From Acidicapsa ligni (GTDB taxonomy: Bacteria > Acidobacteriota > Terriglobia > Terriglobales > Acidobacteriaceae), in assembly GCF_025685655.1 (NCBI RefSeq), contig NZ_JAGSYG010000001.1, positions 1,054,001 through 1,118,000 on the forward strand: DNA of 64,000 nucleotides. The letters are read 5' to 3'. Below the pieces are notes generated by a model. That model did no database searches and had not been told where the DNA came from. It worked only from the letters and a program-made list of their open reading frames with translations. Positions 1 through 8,234 of this stretch are shown piece by piece; the first letter of the stretch is position 1; each line of letters opens with the position of its first letter. Made by a program: the position numbers and the translations under genes.

Positions 1-605
1 ATATTACGCAGGTCAATGATGCGAACGAGATTCAGACTGCGCTGCGCAACATGCTTCCGGGAGCGAAAATTTACTACGTTCCATCGCAGAGCGCCATCAC
101 CATACGCGCGAATGCTGAAGATATGCAGGTGGCGCAGAAGATCGTATCGGATCTTAACCGGACGAGAAAAACTTACCGCCTCACCTATACGATCACCGAG
201 ATAGAGAATGGCAAGCGAGCCGATCCTCATCACTTTGAGATAGTGGTGATTGCCGGTGCGCGAACAACGCTGAAGCAAGGCAGCCGTGTGCCGATCGTTA
301 CCGGGACTTATGGCGAGAATGCACCTGCGCAGAGTTCGCAGGTGCAATATATCGACATTGGGATGAATATCGAAGCGTCCGTGGAGGAGTCTGTGGATGG
401 GGTGCGGCTGCGTACGAAACTGGAGCAGTCGAGTGCTGCGGAGGATAAGTCTGGTATCTGGGCCCAGGATCCGGTGATACGGCAGATTCTGTTCGAGGGT
501 ACGTCTACCTTGACGCAAGGCAAGCCGCTCGTTCTGGGAACGCTTGATTTACCGGGTGGTGCGCGGCGTGAGGAGATTGAGGTTACTTCAGAGCTTGTTC
601 GGTAG
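1..605 (+). CDS. Secretin-like protein, C-terminal part (5' end outside window)
   Basis: The reading frame is open from base 3 to a TAG at 603-605, so only the C-terminal ~200 residues are present. The first ~50 residues look like the small alpha/beta N-domain of secretins (NolW-like: a run ending in an LPGAKIYYVPSQSAITIRA-type strand, then a helix). The rest resembles a secretin C-domain: a GSRVPIVTG strand, a VQYIDIGMNIEASV strand and a late pair of strands ending in a Leu/Gly-rich tail. Secretins form outer-membrane rings for type II/III/IV pili systems, but the domain here seems short, and no other secretion genes are in the window. It could be a secretin-domain protein of other function. 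The family call is inference from strand patterns. Confidence 0.5.
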   Translation, partial: ITQVNDANEIQTALRNMLPGAKIYYVPSQSAITIRANAEDMQVAQKIVSDLNRTRKTYRLTYTITEIENGKRADPHHFEIVVIAGARTTLKQGSRVPIVTGTYGENAPAQSSQVQYIDIGMNIEASVEESVDGVRLRTKLEQSSAAEDKSGIWAQDPVIRQILFEGTSTLTQGKPLVLGTLDLPGGARREEIEVTSELVR

Positions 606-707
606 GGGCAAAAGGCTGAGGTGCGAGGGCTGATAAGGGTGGGGTGCTCGATGATGTTGTCGAGCACCCTTTTTCTTTATGGAAGCTGTGAGACGGTCAG
701 CGGTGAA

Positions 708-1958
708 TCAGTCGGCGCAGCTAAGCGCTGACTCGGCTAGGGCATCTTCGGGGAAGTAGTCGCTGTCTAAGATCGCTTCTTCATGGGTGGCGTTCAGACG
801 GGCGTCGAAGAACTCATCTACTGCTTCGAGGACGGCTTTGCCTGTTTTGGACATGAAGATCTGCTGGCGGAGTTTCGACCCGCCAGCTACTCCGTGGGTG
901 AACCATGACGCGAACTGCTTCATCTTGCCTGCGGTTTCGCCGTGGCGTGCATCGCGGGGCAGGGACTGGCTGGCTTCTGCGTCCTCAATCAGCATTTGAA
1001 AGTATGTACGGATCATGCGATAGCGGTCGGCCTCGGTTGGCCTGGCGTATGCGCCGGTCGCGGTGTATTCGGCAATCTGCCGGAAGATCCAGGGATTCGA
1101 CGGGGCGGCGCGGCCAATCATTACCGCATCGCAGCCGGTCTGGGCGACCATGGCGGCAGCGTCTTCCGGCGTGCGGATATCTCCGTTGCCGATGACGGGA
1201 ATTGTGACGGCATCTTTGACGGCGGCGATCCACTCCCAGCGGGCCTGGCCGGTGTAGCCCTGCTCGCGGGTGCGTGCGTGGAGCGCAACGGCGCAGAGGC
1301 CTTCTTCCTGGGCCATGCGCGCCAGTTCGACGCAGACGATGTTCGAGTCGTTCCAGCCGAGGCGAAATTTGACGGTGAAGGGGATGGTGACGGCTTTGCG
1401 GATTTCCTTGAAGATTTCGCCGATTTTGGGCAGATCGCGCAGCAGGCCGCTGCCGCCGTTGCAGCCAACGACGCGTTTGGCGGGGCAGCCGAGGTTCAGA
1501 TCGACGGTGTCAAAGCCTGTGTCCTGAACAATGCGAGCGGCGTCGGCGAGTGTTTCGGCATTGGAGCCGAAAAGCTGCGCACCGATGGGGTGCTCATCAT
1601 CGTAAAACGTCAGATAGCGCTTGCGTTTTGACTCGCGCATGCGCGAGAGGCCGTCCGCAGAGGTGAACTCGGTCATCAACAGTCCGCAACCGGATTGCTG
1701 ATTGCTTACTTCGGAATCCACCGTTTCTGGAGATGTCGGGCTGGAGGCGGTGGTGAACAGGCTGGCATGGCGAATGAAGCGGCGAAAAACGGTGTCCGTG
1801 ACGCCGACCATGGGTGCGAGCACCGTCGCCGGAGCCACGTGGACTCCGTTGGAGGCTGGGCCAATATGGAACTCGGCGGGCACGCGAGCCGTTTCGGGCA
1901 TGGCGTGTTCGAGTGGATTGTCCCAGTTCTTGTTCACGGTAAAGCCCTTACCGGCCAT
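708..1958 (-). CDS. dus: tRNA-dihydrouridine synthase (Dus family)
   Basis: 416 residues. Dus enzymes reduce uridine in the tRNA D-loop with FMN and NADPH. Visible family motifs are LAPMVGVTD (residues 47-55, start of the TIM barrel and FMN site), NLGCPAKR (155-162, with Cys158 as the likely catalytic acid), HARTREQGYTG (227-237) and VIGNGDI (255-261). The start is supported by a GGAG eight bases upstream. There is a low-complexity insertion of about 25 residues after residue 65 and an N-terminal extension of ~45 residues ahead of the barrel, so the length is larger than the usual ~330. DusB is the likely subtype, which I cannot prove. It stands alone on the minus strand, facing away from rpmE. 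Confidence 0.9.
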   Translation of the reverse strand: MAGKGFTVNKNWDNPLEHAMPETARVPAEFHIGPASNGVHVAPATVLAPMVGVTDTVFRRFIRHASLFTTASSPTSPETVDSEVSNQQSGCGLLMTEFTSADGLSRMRESKRKRYLTFYDDEHPIGAQLFGSNAETLADAARIVQDTGFDTVDLNLGCPAKRVVGCNGGSGLLRDLPKIGEIFKEIRKAVTIPFTVKFRLGWNDSNIVCVELARMAQEEGLCAVALHARTREQGYTGQARWEWIAAVKDAVTIPVIGNGDIRTPEDAAAMVAQTGCDAVMIGRAAPSNPWIFRQIAEYTATGAYARPTEADRYRMIRTYFQMLIEDAEASQSLPRDARHGETAGKMKQFASWFTHGVAGGSKLRQQIFMSKTGKAVLEAVDEFFDARLNATHEEAILDSDYFPEDALAESALSCAD

Positions 1959-2075
1959 CGGGGTTGCTCCGTTCTGACATCTTAATCAAAGCCTGACACA
2001 GCAAAATCAAAGCCTAACAACAGCAAAGCCCCCGCCGCAGCGGAGGCCCTGTCCTGGATGCCCGACTGCTGGCGC

Positions 2076-2306
2076 TTATTTGGTTGCGGCGGCAGGCGTT
2101 GCCTTTTCGGCGTACTTGCGGCGGAAACGCTCAACGCGGCCCGCGGTGTCTACCAGGCGCTGTTTGCCGGTGAAGAACGGGTGGCAGTTGGAGCAGATTT
2201 CCAGAGCGATCTTGCCCTTGTGGGTGGAGCGGGTATCGAATGTGTTTCCGCACGAGCAGTAAACCTGCGTCGTTTCGTATGTGGGGTGAATTCCTGGCTT
2301 TGGCAT
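2076..2306 (-). CDS. rpmE: 50S ribosomal protein L31
   Basis: 76 residues, normal for L31. The zinc-type ligands are visible: YCSCGNTF near the N-terminus and [11 protein letters not shown] in the middle, followed by the conserved DTAGRVERF. This is the Zn-containing (C+) form, which can act as a zinc store in other bacteria, where it is replaced by a C- paralogue under zinc limitation. No paralogue is seen here. The tail is Ala/Thr-rich and divergent, as is common. Confidence 0.95.
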   Translation of the reverse strand: MPKPGIHPTYETTQVYCSCGNTFDTRSTHKGKIALEICSNCHPFFTGKQRLVDTAGRVERFRRKYAEKATPAAATK

Positions 2307-2484
2307 GACTTGAGATACCTTTCCTGCAATCTACTCAGTGTATCTTGGATTCGCATGGATGGCAATTGGATTCAGGCTGTTGTTTGTTGATCGTTTCGTG
2401 AGGTGAGGGGCATTTTCGGAACTGCCCGGACGCGTGCGCTCTATTTTGCGCTAGGCTGGTTCATGGGTGGTCGTTTTTCTTTGG

Positions 2485-2515
2485 GAGAAGCAGGTTCCCT
2501 TCGGGAATGACAGCC
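2485..2515 (+). repeat. Dispersed palindromic repeat, copy A
   Basis: A ~31-bp unit with the imperfect palindrome ttcccttcgggaa at its centre, preceded by gagaagcag and followed by tgacagcc. Near-identical copies lie at 38541, 53343 and 56795, all on the same strand and all between genes. This copy has caggttccc instead of cagattccc. Low-complexity aaagcaaggcaa-type DNA follows it. Confidence 0.85.
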
Positions 2516-2605
2516 GGAAAAGCAAGGCAAGTTCAGGACAGAAAAGCAAAAGCGGAGTTCAGAGCTACAAGGCAAGAACTGAGTTCGGAATCAAAAGAGA
2601 TTGCA

Positions 2606-3379
2606 ATGGTTGAGTTGGCTACAGAGGTTTGCCCTAAGTGTGATGGGGCGGGAATGGTGTTGGCGATCAATGCTGCGGGCGTTCGCGTGGCGCGGGTTTG
2701 CGTGTGTCAGCAGGCCTTGCGCAATGGCTATCGGGTGACTGCGGCTCGGATTCCCAAGCGCTATCAGCACTGCACTTTGGACAGCTACGAAACCAGCTTT
2801 CGCGGGGCGGACCCATCGATGGGGCAGGCGCAGATGATGGCGCGGCGGTTTGTCGAGGCTTATCCGGTGGAGACGGACGGGCGCGGGCTGCTGCTTACGG
2901 GCGCAATCGGTATCGGCAAGACGCATCTGGCGGTTGGGATGTTGTTGGCCCTGGTTGAGGAAAAGGGTGCGCAGGCCTTGTTCTATGACTATCGGGAGCT
3001 GTTGAAGCAGATCCAGCATAGCTATAACCCGCAGGTCAATTCGACGGAACTGGATGTGTTGAAGCCGGTCTTCGAGGCCGAGATTCTGGTTTTGGACGAA
3101 CTGGGTGCGCAGAAACCGACGGACTGGGTATGGGATACGGTCGCGCTGATTCTGAATACGCGGTATAACGACAAGCGGACGACGATCATTACAACGAACT
3201 ATCCAGACATGGCGCCGGGCGGTTCCTCGGGTTCTGCTGCGCAACGCGCTACTCGCGAAGAAACGCTGGGAGATCGCATTGGTGAGCGTATGCGATCGCG
3301 GCTGGCTGAGATGTGTGTTCGAGTTGAGATGACGGGCGGCGATTTTCGCCAGAACGCCGGGCGGGCACGGTTCGGATGA
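2606..3379 (+). CDS. DnaC/IstB-like AAA+ ATPase with N-terminal zinc-type cysteines
   Basis: 257 residues. The AAA+ core has Walker A GAIGIGKT (residues 99-106) and Walker B LVLDE (161-165), followed by an arginine-rich end typical of DnaC-type helicase loaders and IstB transposition helpers. Four cysteines near the N-terminus (CPKC at 9-12, CVC at 32-34) could bind zinc. The start at 2606 is chosen because an AAGAGA ribosome site precedes it, while the longer frame from 2507 would translate repeat copy A. No transposase or integrase lies next to it, so a role in loading the replicative helicase is more likely than transposition. That role is inference. Confidence 0.8.
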   Translation: MVELATEVCPKCDGAGMVLAINAAGVRVARVCVCQQALRNGYRVTAARIPKRYQHCTLDSYETSFRGADPSMGQAQMMARRFVEAYPVETDGRGLLLTGAIGIGKTHLAVGMLLALVEEKGAQALFYDYRELLKQIQHSYNPQVNSTELDVLKPVFEAEILVLDELGAQKPTDWVWDTVALILNTRYNDKRTTIITTNYPDMAPGGSSGSAAQRATREETLGDRIGERMRSRLAEMCVRVEMTGGDFRQNAGRARFG

Positions 3380-3387
3380 TTCGTCTT

Positions 3388-3449
3388 CTAGCCGGGCCAA
3401 AAACTGGCTAACAGGACCAGAAACTGACCTAGCAGGACCAGAAACTGAC
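3388..3449 (+). repeat. Short tandem repeat, 21-bp unit
   Basis: Two near-identical 21-bp units (ctaacaggaccagaaactgac at 3408 and a one- or two-base variant at 3429) follow a degenerate third copy at 3388. It begins 9 bp after the DnaC-like stop codon. The rest of the gap to 3862 shows no supported gene, RNA or promoter. Confidence 0.7.
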
Positions 3450-3862
3450 GAGGAAAAGCAGAATCGCTACGACTGTGGCTAGTTGATAGAGATAGTGCGC
3501 TGCCTTGTGCTCTCCGTAGGGAGGTTGCGTCAGCGTGACTGGTTGCTCGGAATAATGTGCTGGCATCGCTGGCTACCCTGGTATTTGACGGTTGATTGGT
3601 ACAAGTCTGATGACCAGTTCGCATTTGCTGGCAGAACCGAAGGGGCCTATAGAACGAAGTCCCGCAAACTTAGCGGGTACATCTATGAACACGCTCGATA
3701 CAAATTAGACGCGCGGCTATAGCTGTACGATGCCTGAAAAGTTGTCGAGTTTTATACGCTCCATATTTATTGACGGATTCCTGCATTTCTTCATCGGGTG
3801 TTCATCTGCGGATTGCGCTTGCTCACTTGAGTTTGCCTGTTGGGCCGAGAATTTTTGCGCTT

Positions 3863-4468
3863 ATGCGGCGACCCTTGGCTGTTGAGGAATATCAATCGTT
3901 ACGGTGTAGAATCTGCGGTGTGAATGCTCCGATACCGCCTGACCCACAGACCGAAATAAGCGCTTCCCCGATTGAAAGCAGAAGCGAGTCAACGGAGCGC
4001 AACTGGCTGCCGATGGGCATTGCTGCTGCCGTGATTCTGGCTATCGTGGGAGTGATGATTGTTCTTGGCGGCCACCGTAAGCCGACTGCCGCGTCTGCGA
4101 ATGCTGGACCTGATCCGTATGCGGTGAATCTCTCCATTACAAATATGGTGATGAGTGAGTCGGGTAACCTGGCGGGCGGCAAAGTGACTTACCTGGATGG
4201 GCACATTGCCAATCACGGGTCCAAAACGGTGACTGGCATCGTTGCGCAGGTTATCTTTCGCAGCTATACGCACGAGGTGGCGCAAAAGGAGATGGTGCCG
4301 CTCAAGTGGATCAGCATGCGGCAACCGTATATCGATACGGAACCTGTTTCGGCCGCGCCGCTGAAACCGGGTGGCGAGCAGGACTTTCGATTAATTTTTG
4401 ACAAGGTCTCGACTGACTGGGATGGCAGCTATCCGGAAGTTCGAATTTTGCAGGTCGATACGAAATAG
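3863..4468 (+). CDS. Single-pass membrane protein, DUF2393-like, unknown function
   Basis: 201 residues from this ATG. There is a cytoplasmic N-terminus with a CRIC pair, one strong membrane segment (WLPMGIAAAVILAIVGVMIV, ~47-66), then a ~130-residue outer domain rich in strands. The outer domain fits the FxxL/immunoglobulin-like fold of DUF2393-type proteins (YLDGHIANHGSKTVTGIV and a late GGEQDFRLIFD). The start is uncertain: the frame opens at a TTG at 3770, and a GTG at 3920 would also give a sensible membrane protein with a short N-terminus. None of the three has a clear ribosome site. It stands alone. Function is unknown. Confidence 0.6.
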   Translation: MRRPLAVEEYQSLRCRICGVNAPIPPDPQTEISASPIESRSESTERNWLPMGIAAAVILAIVGVMIVLGGHRKPTAASANAGPDPYAVNLSITNMVMSESGNLAGGKVTYLDGHIANHGSKTVTGIVAQVIFRSYTHEVAQKEMVPLKWISMRQPYIDTEPVSAAPLKPGGEQDFRLIFDKVSTDWDGSYPEVRILQVDTK

Positions 4469-4588
4469 ATTTATCGATTTTCCGACCAGGTAAGCCTTTA
4501 CTTGGTAAAAATTACATGATTCTGCAAAAAGTACATTCAACTTATTCCCGACTTTGGTTTTATTTCGTGATGGGATGTTGTTTTTGAT

Positions 4589-4619
4589 TTGTAAGTTAAA
4601 CATAAAAATACACTTACAA
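4589..4619 (+). promoter_or_regulatory. 8-bp inverted repeat, possible activator site
   Basis: TTGTAAGT and ACTTACAA are separated by 15 bp in an AT-rich stretch. The centre lies ~67 bp upstream of the start site expected from the sigma-54 promoter at 4644, so it could bind an enhancer-binding protein. The role is inference from position and symmetry only. Confidence 0.4.
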
Positions 4620-4643
4620 GATTAATGGTAGGTTGAACAAGTT

Positions 4644-4659
4644 TGGCATGGGCCTTGCA
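4644..4659 (+). promoter_or_regulatory. Sigma-54 (RpoN) promoter of the OmpA-like gene
   Basis: The sequence TGGCATGGGCCTTGCA matches the -24/-12 consensus TGGCACG-N4-TTGCA with one mismatch and exact spacing. Transcription would begin near 4671, leaving a ~67-base leader before the ATG at 4738. Confidence 0.7.
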
Positions 4660-4737
4660 ATGTTCTATGGCAAGCGGGCATGACCAGCTTCCTCTGTTTT
4701 TACTTCCAGAGAAGAAAAACGAACTTGGGAGATTCCC

Positions 4738-5625
4738 ATGACAGTTTTGAGAACAAGTAAAAATTTGATACCAAGCCAGCTTGCTATTTTCGCTCTGGCA
4801 TCCGCGTTATGTGTTTCTGCGTCTGCGCAGCAGGCAGCAGGCAGCACCAGCACCCCGCCTTCGGCAACGCAGCCCTCCCCCAACGCTCCAGGTAAACTGA
4901 GCGAACCGCCGAAGGAGGGGTTCTGGGGCCATGTGAATCCGTTTGCCCGTAAAAAGTGGGTAGACCGCCGCCTTGAGCCGGTCAAGGGTGAACTCAACGA
5001 GCTGGATGAAGTCAATGCCAAGAATGCTCGCGATATCAAGGATGTAGACAGCCGTGCGCAGGCCGGTATCAACAAGGCCCAGACGACTGCCGATGCGGCC
5101 AACCAGACAGCAACTGCTGCTGGAACACAGGCTCAGCAGGCAAACACGGTTGCCGGACAGGCGACCGGCAAAGTTCAAACGTTGAACGGCACGGTTAATG
5201 GTCTGGACCAATATGCCGAAAAGAACACTGTAACGATTCCTTTCCGCAGAGGTTCTGCTGTTCTTTCTGAGGATGCAAAGAAGCAGCTCGATGAGTTGGC
5301 CTCGAACGTCTCAGGTCAGCAAGGTTATCTTCTGGAGATTGAAGCTCACGCCCCCGTTGCGGGTGGTGCTGGAATTCAAAGCTCCGATCGGTTAGCGGCA
5401 GCGGTTAAGCGCTACCTCGTAACCCAACACGATATTCCCGTCTACCGGATGCACTCCGTAGCCCTGGGCAACGCCGCAGTCGCGGCGGCTGGCGATACGA
5501 CAGATACGACGCCAGTGCACAAGAGCTATGTTGAGCTTCGCGTGATGGAAAACAGCTTGGCGGCCAAGGATGGGTCCACCCCCCGGTCAGATTCATCCGC
5601 GATTGGTGCGGCGCGACCCCAATAA
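4738..5625 (+). CDS. OmpA-family envelope protein
   Basis: 295 residues with a signal peptide (cleavage near the ASAQQA region, ~31). A Pro/Ser-rich linker and a charged helical stretch with Ala/Gln/Thr heptads (~95-155) follow; the latter could form a coiled coil through the periplasm. The C-terminal ~110 residues resemble the peptidoglycan-binding OmpA domain: TIPFRRGSAVLSEDAKKQLDELA, a LEIEAHAP strand (usual form VxGHTD) and a helix with SDRLAAAVKRYL. The Asp and Arg that bind diaminopimelate in classical OmpA are only partly conserved, so binding is not assured. A sigma-54 promoter lies upstream and a strong terminator downstream, so it is a single-gene unit. Confidence 0.75.
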   Translation: MTVLRTSKNLIPSQLAIFALASALCVSASAQQAAGSTSTPPSATQPSPNAPGKLSEPPKEGFWGHVNPFARKKWVDRRLEPVKGELNELDEVNAKNARDIKDVDSRAQAGINKAQTTADAANQTATAAGTQAQQANTVAGQATGKVQTLNGTVNGLDQYAEKNTVTIPFRRGSAVLSEDAKKQLDELASNVSGQQGYLLEIEAHAPVAGGAGIQSSDRLAAAVKRYLVTQHDIPVYRMHSVALGNAAVAAAGDTTDTTPVHKSYVELRVMENSLAAKDGSTPRSDSSAIGAARPQ

Positions 5626-5723
5626 GTCGCAGCCACCCCGAGGCTTCACATCCGCGCCACCGGCCACCTAGGCTGTTTGGCCGCCAAACAAGCTCTCGCA
5701 ACACGAGAGAACCAAGGCAACTT

Positions 5724-5755
5724 GGCCCCCGATCGCATCGGGGGCCGTTTTTTTT
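5724..5755 (+). terminator. Rho-independent terminator
   Basis: A perfect 10-bp stem (GGCCCCCGAT / ATCGGGGGCC) with a 3-base loop is followed by G and eight T. It ends the OmpA-like unit. Confidence 0.9.
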
Positions 5756-5850
5756 GTGCTTTGTGCTGCTGATGTTAAGAACATGTTCTTTTGTGCTGTA
5801 GCACCAATCGGTCATAGATTCCATAGATTCTCGCGGGTACACTTGGGTGG

Positions 5851-6930
5851 ATGCTTACACACGAAAGTCCCATTCTTGTAACTGGTGGAGCTGGATTCAT
5901 TGGCTCGCATTTCGTCCTGGACTGGTTTGAAACTGTCGGTACGCCGCTGGTCAATCTGGACAAGCTTACCTACGCTGGAAATCTGCGCAATCTGCTGCCT
6001 GTCGCGGACAGGCCGGGTTACACGTTTGTGCGCGGCGATATTCAGGATCGTGAGCTGATCGACAAGCTGCTGGCGGAGTTTTCACCGCGCGCTATTGTGC
6101 ATCTGGCGGCCGAGAGCCATGTGGATCGTTCGCTGATCGGGCCGGGAGAATTTCTCAATACCAATATCAATGGGACATTTGTTTTGCTCGAAGCGTCGCG
6201 CGCTTATCTCGATAAGCTGGACGCGGATGATTGCGCTAAATTTCGTTTTCTTCATGTCTCGACGGACGAGGTTTTTGGATCGCTAAAGCCGGGCGATGCG
6301 CCGTTCGAGGAGACTTTTCCATTTCGCCCGAATAGTCCTTATGCTGCTTCGAAGGCGTCGAGCGATTTGCTTGTGCGAGCCTGGGGCAAGAGCTATGGAT
6401 TTCCGGCTATTGTGACCAACTGCTCCAATAACTATGGTCCATTGCAGTTTCCGGAGAAGCTGCTGCCGCTTATTTTGACTCGCGCTATTGCAGGCGAGCC
6501 TCTGCCGATTTATGGCGATGGTATGCAGGTGCGCGATTGGCTTTATGTCGGCGACCATGTTGCCGCGCTGCGGGTTGCGCTGGAGAAGGGCGTTCCTGGA
6601 CAGACTTACAATATCGGCGGCTGGAATGAGCAGGCCAACCTGGATACGGTCAAGTTGCTTTGTGCATTGCTTGATGAGTTCCTGCCGGATTCGCCGCATC
6701 GTCCGCATGCAGATCTGATGATTTCTGTTACGGACCGCCCGGGCCATGATCGCCGCTACGCGATCAACGCGACCAAGGCAGAGCGTGAGCTTGGGTGGAG
6801 GCCCAAGGAGACCTTTGCCACGGGGTTACGCAAGACTGTTCGCTGGTACCTGGACAATCAGGCGTGGGTGGAAGAGGTGACCTCCGGTGCGTATCGCCAG
6901 TGGATGGACCAGAATTACGGCGACCGATAA
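5851..6930 (+). CDS. rfbB: dTDP-glucose 4,6-dehydratase
   Basis: 359 residues, the normal length. It converts dTDP-glucose to dTDP-4-keto-6-deoxyglucose, the precursor of rhamnose and other deoxysugars of the cell surface. The NAD Rossmann motif GGAGFIGS is at 12-19. The catalytic Asp-Glu pair sits in STDE (137-140), and the active-site YxxxK is Tyr164/Lys168. The HLAAESHVDRS segment (84-94) is typical of this enzyme and separates it from UDP-glucose epimerase. The other rhamnose genes (rfbA, rfbC, rfbD) are not adjacent. A terminator follows within 30 bp. Confidence 0.93.
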   Translation: MLTHESPILVTGGAGFIGSHFVLDWFETVGTPLVNLDKLTYAGNLRNLLPVADRPGYTFVRGDIQDRELIDKLLAEFSPRAIVHLAAESHVDRSLIGPGEFLNTNINGTFVLLEASRAYLDKLDADDCAKFRFLHVSTDEVFGSLKPGDAPFEETFPFRPNSPYAASKASSDLLVRAWGKSYGFPAIVTNCSNNYGPLQFPEKLLPLILTRAIAGEPLPIYGDGMQVRDWLYVGDHVAALRVALEKGVPGQTYNIGGWNEQANLDTVKLLCALLDEFLPDSPHRPHADLMISVTDRPGHDRRYAINATKAERELGWRPKETFATGLRKTVRWYLDNQAWVEEVTSGAYRQWMDQNYGDR

Positions 6931-6950
6931 CGCTTCTTTACTTGCACCAG

Positions 6951-6982
6951 GCCTGAGTCTCGAACGGGGCTCAGGCTTTTTT
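6951..6982 (+). terminator. Rho-independent terminator after rfbB
   Basis: Stem GCCTGAG / CTCAGGC with a 12-base loop, then six T. Confidence 0.85.
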
Positions 6983-7115
6983 GCGCTATTTCCGGCGAGG
7001 GAGGGTGGATTTGCGTTGGGAATGATCGCGAGAAAAGCAATGCGATGTTTAAATGCCCTGTGCTGGCTGGCTTGTACTGACCGAGTTGATACGCAACATC
7101 TAAAATGAATGGAGT

Positions 7116-8234
7116 ATGACTTCTTTGATTGATACCCCAGATATTCCGTTGGATATGACAGGCGGCAGTCGTTTTCTTCGCGCCTGCCTACGTAAGCCTA
7201 CGGACCGCCCACCGGTATGGTTTCTGCGCCAGGCAGGGCGCTACATGGCGGAGTACCGCGAAGTTCGCAAACATCACACGCTGGTTGAGATCTGCAAGCG
7301 CCCGGATCTGGCATCTGAGGTGACGATCACTGCGGCGGAAAAGCTGGGTGTGGATGCGGCGATTATCTTTGCCGATCTGTTGCTGCCGCTCGAACCGATG
7401 GGCCTCGATTTCGAATTTGTTGCGGGCGAGGGTCCGTTGGTGCATCATCCGCTGCGGAGTGCAGAGGCGATTGATCGCCTGCGCACGGATCGCGCCGGGG
7501 CGCTTGAATATGTAGGCCAGGCCATCGAAAAAGTGGCTGCGCATTTTGGCGACCGGATGGGGATTATCGGCTTTTGTGGAGCGCCGTTTACGCTGGCGAG
7601 CTACATGATCGAGGGTGGTAGTTCGCGCAATTATATTTTCACCAAGCAGATGATGTATTCGGAGCCGTATGCCTGGCAGAAGCTGCTGGATAAGCTGGTG
7701 ACGGTGCTTGTCGCCTTCTGCAAGCAGCAGGTCGATGCGGGTGCGGATGTGATCCAGATTTTCGATAGCTGGGTTGGTTCGCTTGGGGTCGAGGATTATC
7801 GCGATTATGTTTTGCCGGTGACCAAGCGGCTCGTTCGTGCGGTGCAGGAGTTGGGTGTTCCGGTGATCTACTTTGGTGTGGATACGGCCAGCCTGTTGCC
7901 TGCGATGCGTGAGACTGGCGCGGATGTAGTTGGCCTTGACTGGCGTACGCCGCTGGATGAGGGATGGAAATCGTTGGGCTATGGTTGCGCGGTGCAGGGG
8001 AATCTCGATCCGATCACGCTTTTTGCTCCTGAGCCGGTGCTGGAAACGCGCGTGAAGCAGATTCTGGCCCAGGCGGCGGGCAGGCCTGGACACATCTTCA
8101 ACCTGGGGCATGGGATTGTTCCCGGTACTCCGGTAGAGAGCGTGCAGGCGGTGGTGAAGATGGTGAAGCAGCACTCGCCGAAGTATGCTCGTCTTGAAGT
8201 CAAGAATGAGATACCTGAGGTGCCGCTTGGCTAA
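7116..8234 (+). CDS. hemE: Uroporphyrinogen decarboxylase
   Basis: 372 residues. It removes four carboxyl groups from uroporphyrinogen III to give coproporphyrinogen III in the cytoplasm. Substrate-site residues are visible in FLRQAGRYMAEYR (Arg38 and Arg42) and in IIFADLLLP (Asp87). The GFCGAPFTLASYMIEG and LGHGIVPGTP blocks are also present. It is slightly longer than the usual ~350 because of an N-terminal extension; an in-frame ATG at 7155 is an alternative start. The last eight bases overlap the TTG start of hemH, so the two are translationally coupled. Confidence 0.95.
   Translation: MTSLIDTPDIPLDMTGGSRFLRACLRKPTDRPPVWFLRQAGRYMAEYREVRKHHTLVEICKRPDLASEVTITAAEKLGVDAAIIFADLLLPLEPMGLDFEFVAGEGPLVHHPLRSAEAIDRLRTDRAGALEYVGQAIEKVAAHFGDRMGIIGFCGAPFTLASYMIEGGSSRNYIFTKQMMYSEPYAWQKLLDKLVTVLVAFCKQQVDAGADVIQIFDSWVGSLGVEDYRDYVLPVTKRLVRAVQELGVPVIYFGVDTASLLPAMRETGADVVGLDWRTPLDEGWKSLGYGCAVQGNLDPITLFAPEPVLETRVKQILAQAAGRPGHIFNLGHGIVPGTPVESVQAVVKMVKQHSPKYARLEVKNEIPEVPLG

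Noticed and set aside
3388-3624. 78-codon minus-strand ORF
   Set aside because: It reads the 21-bp tandem repeat; no domain or ribosome site.
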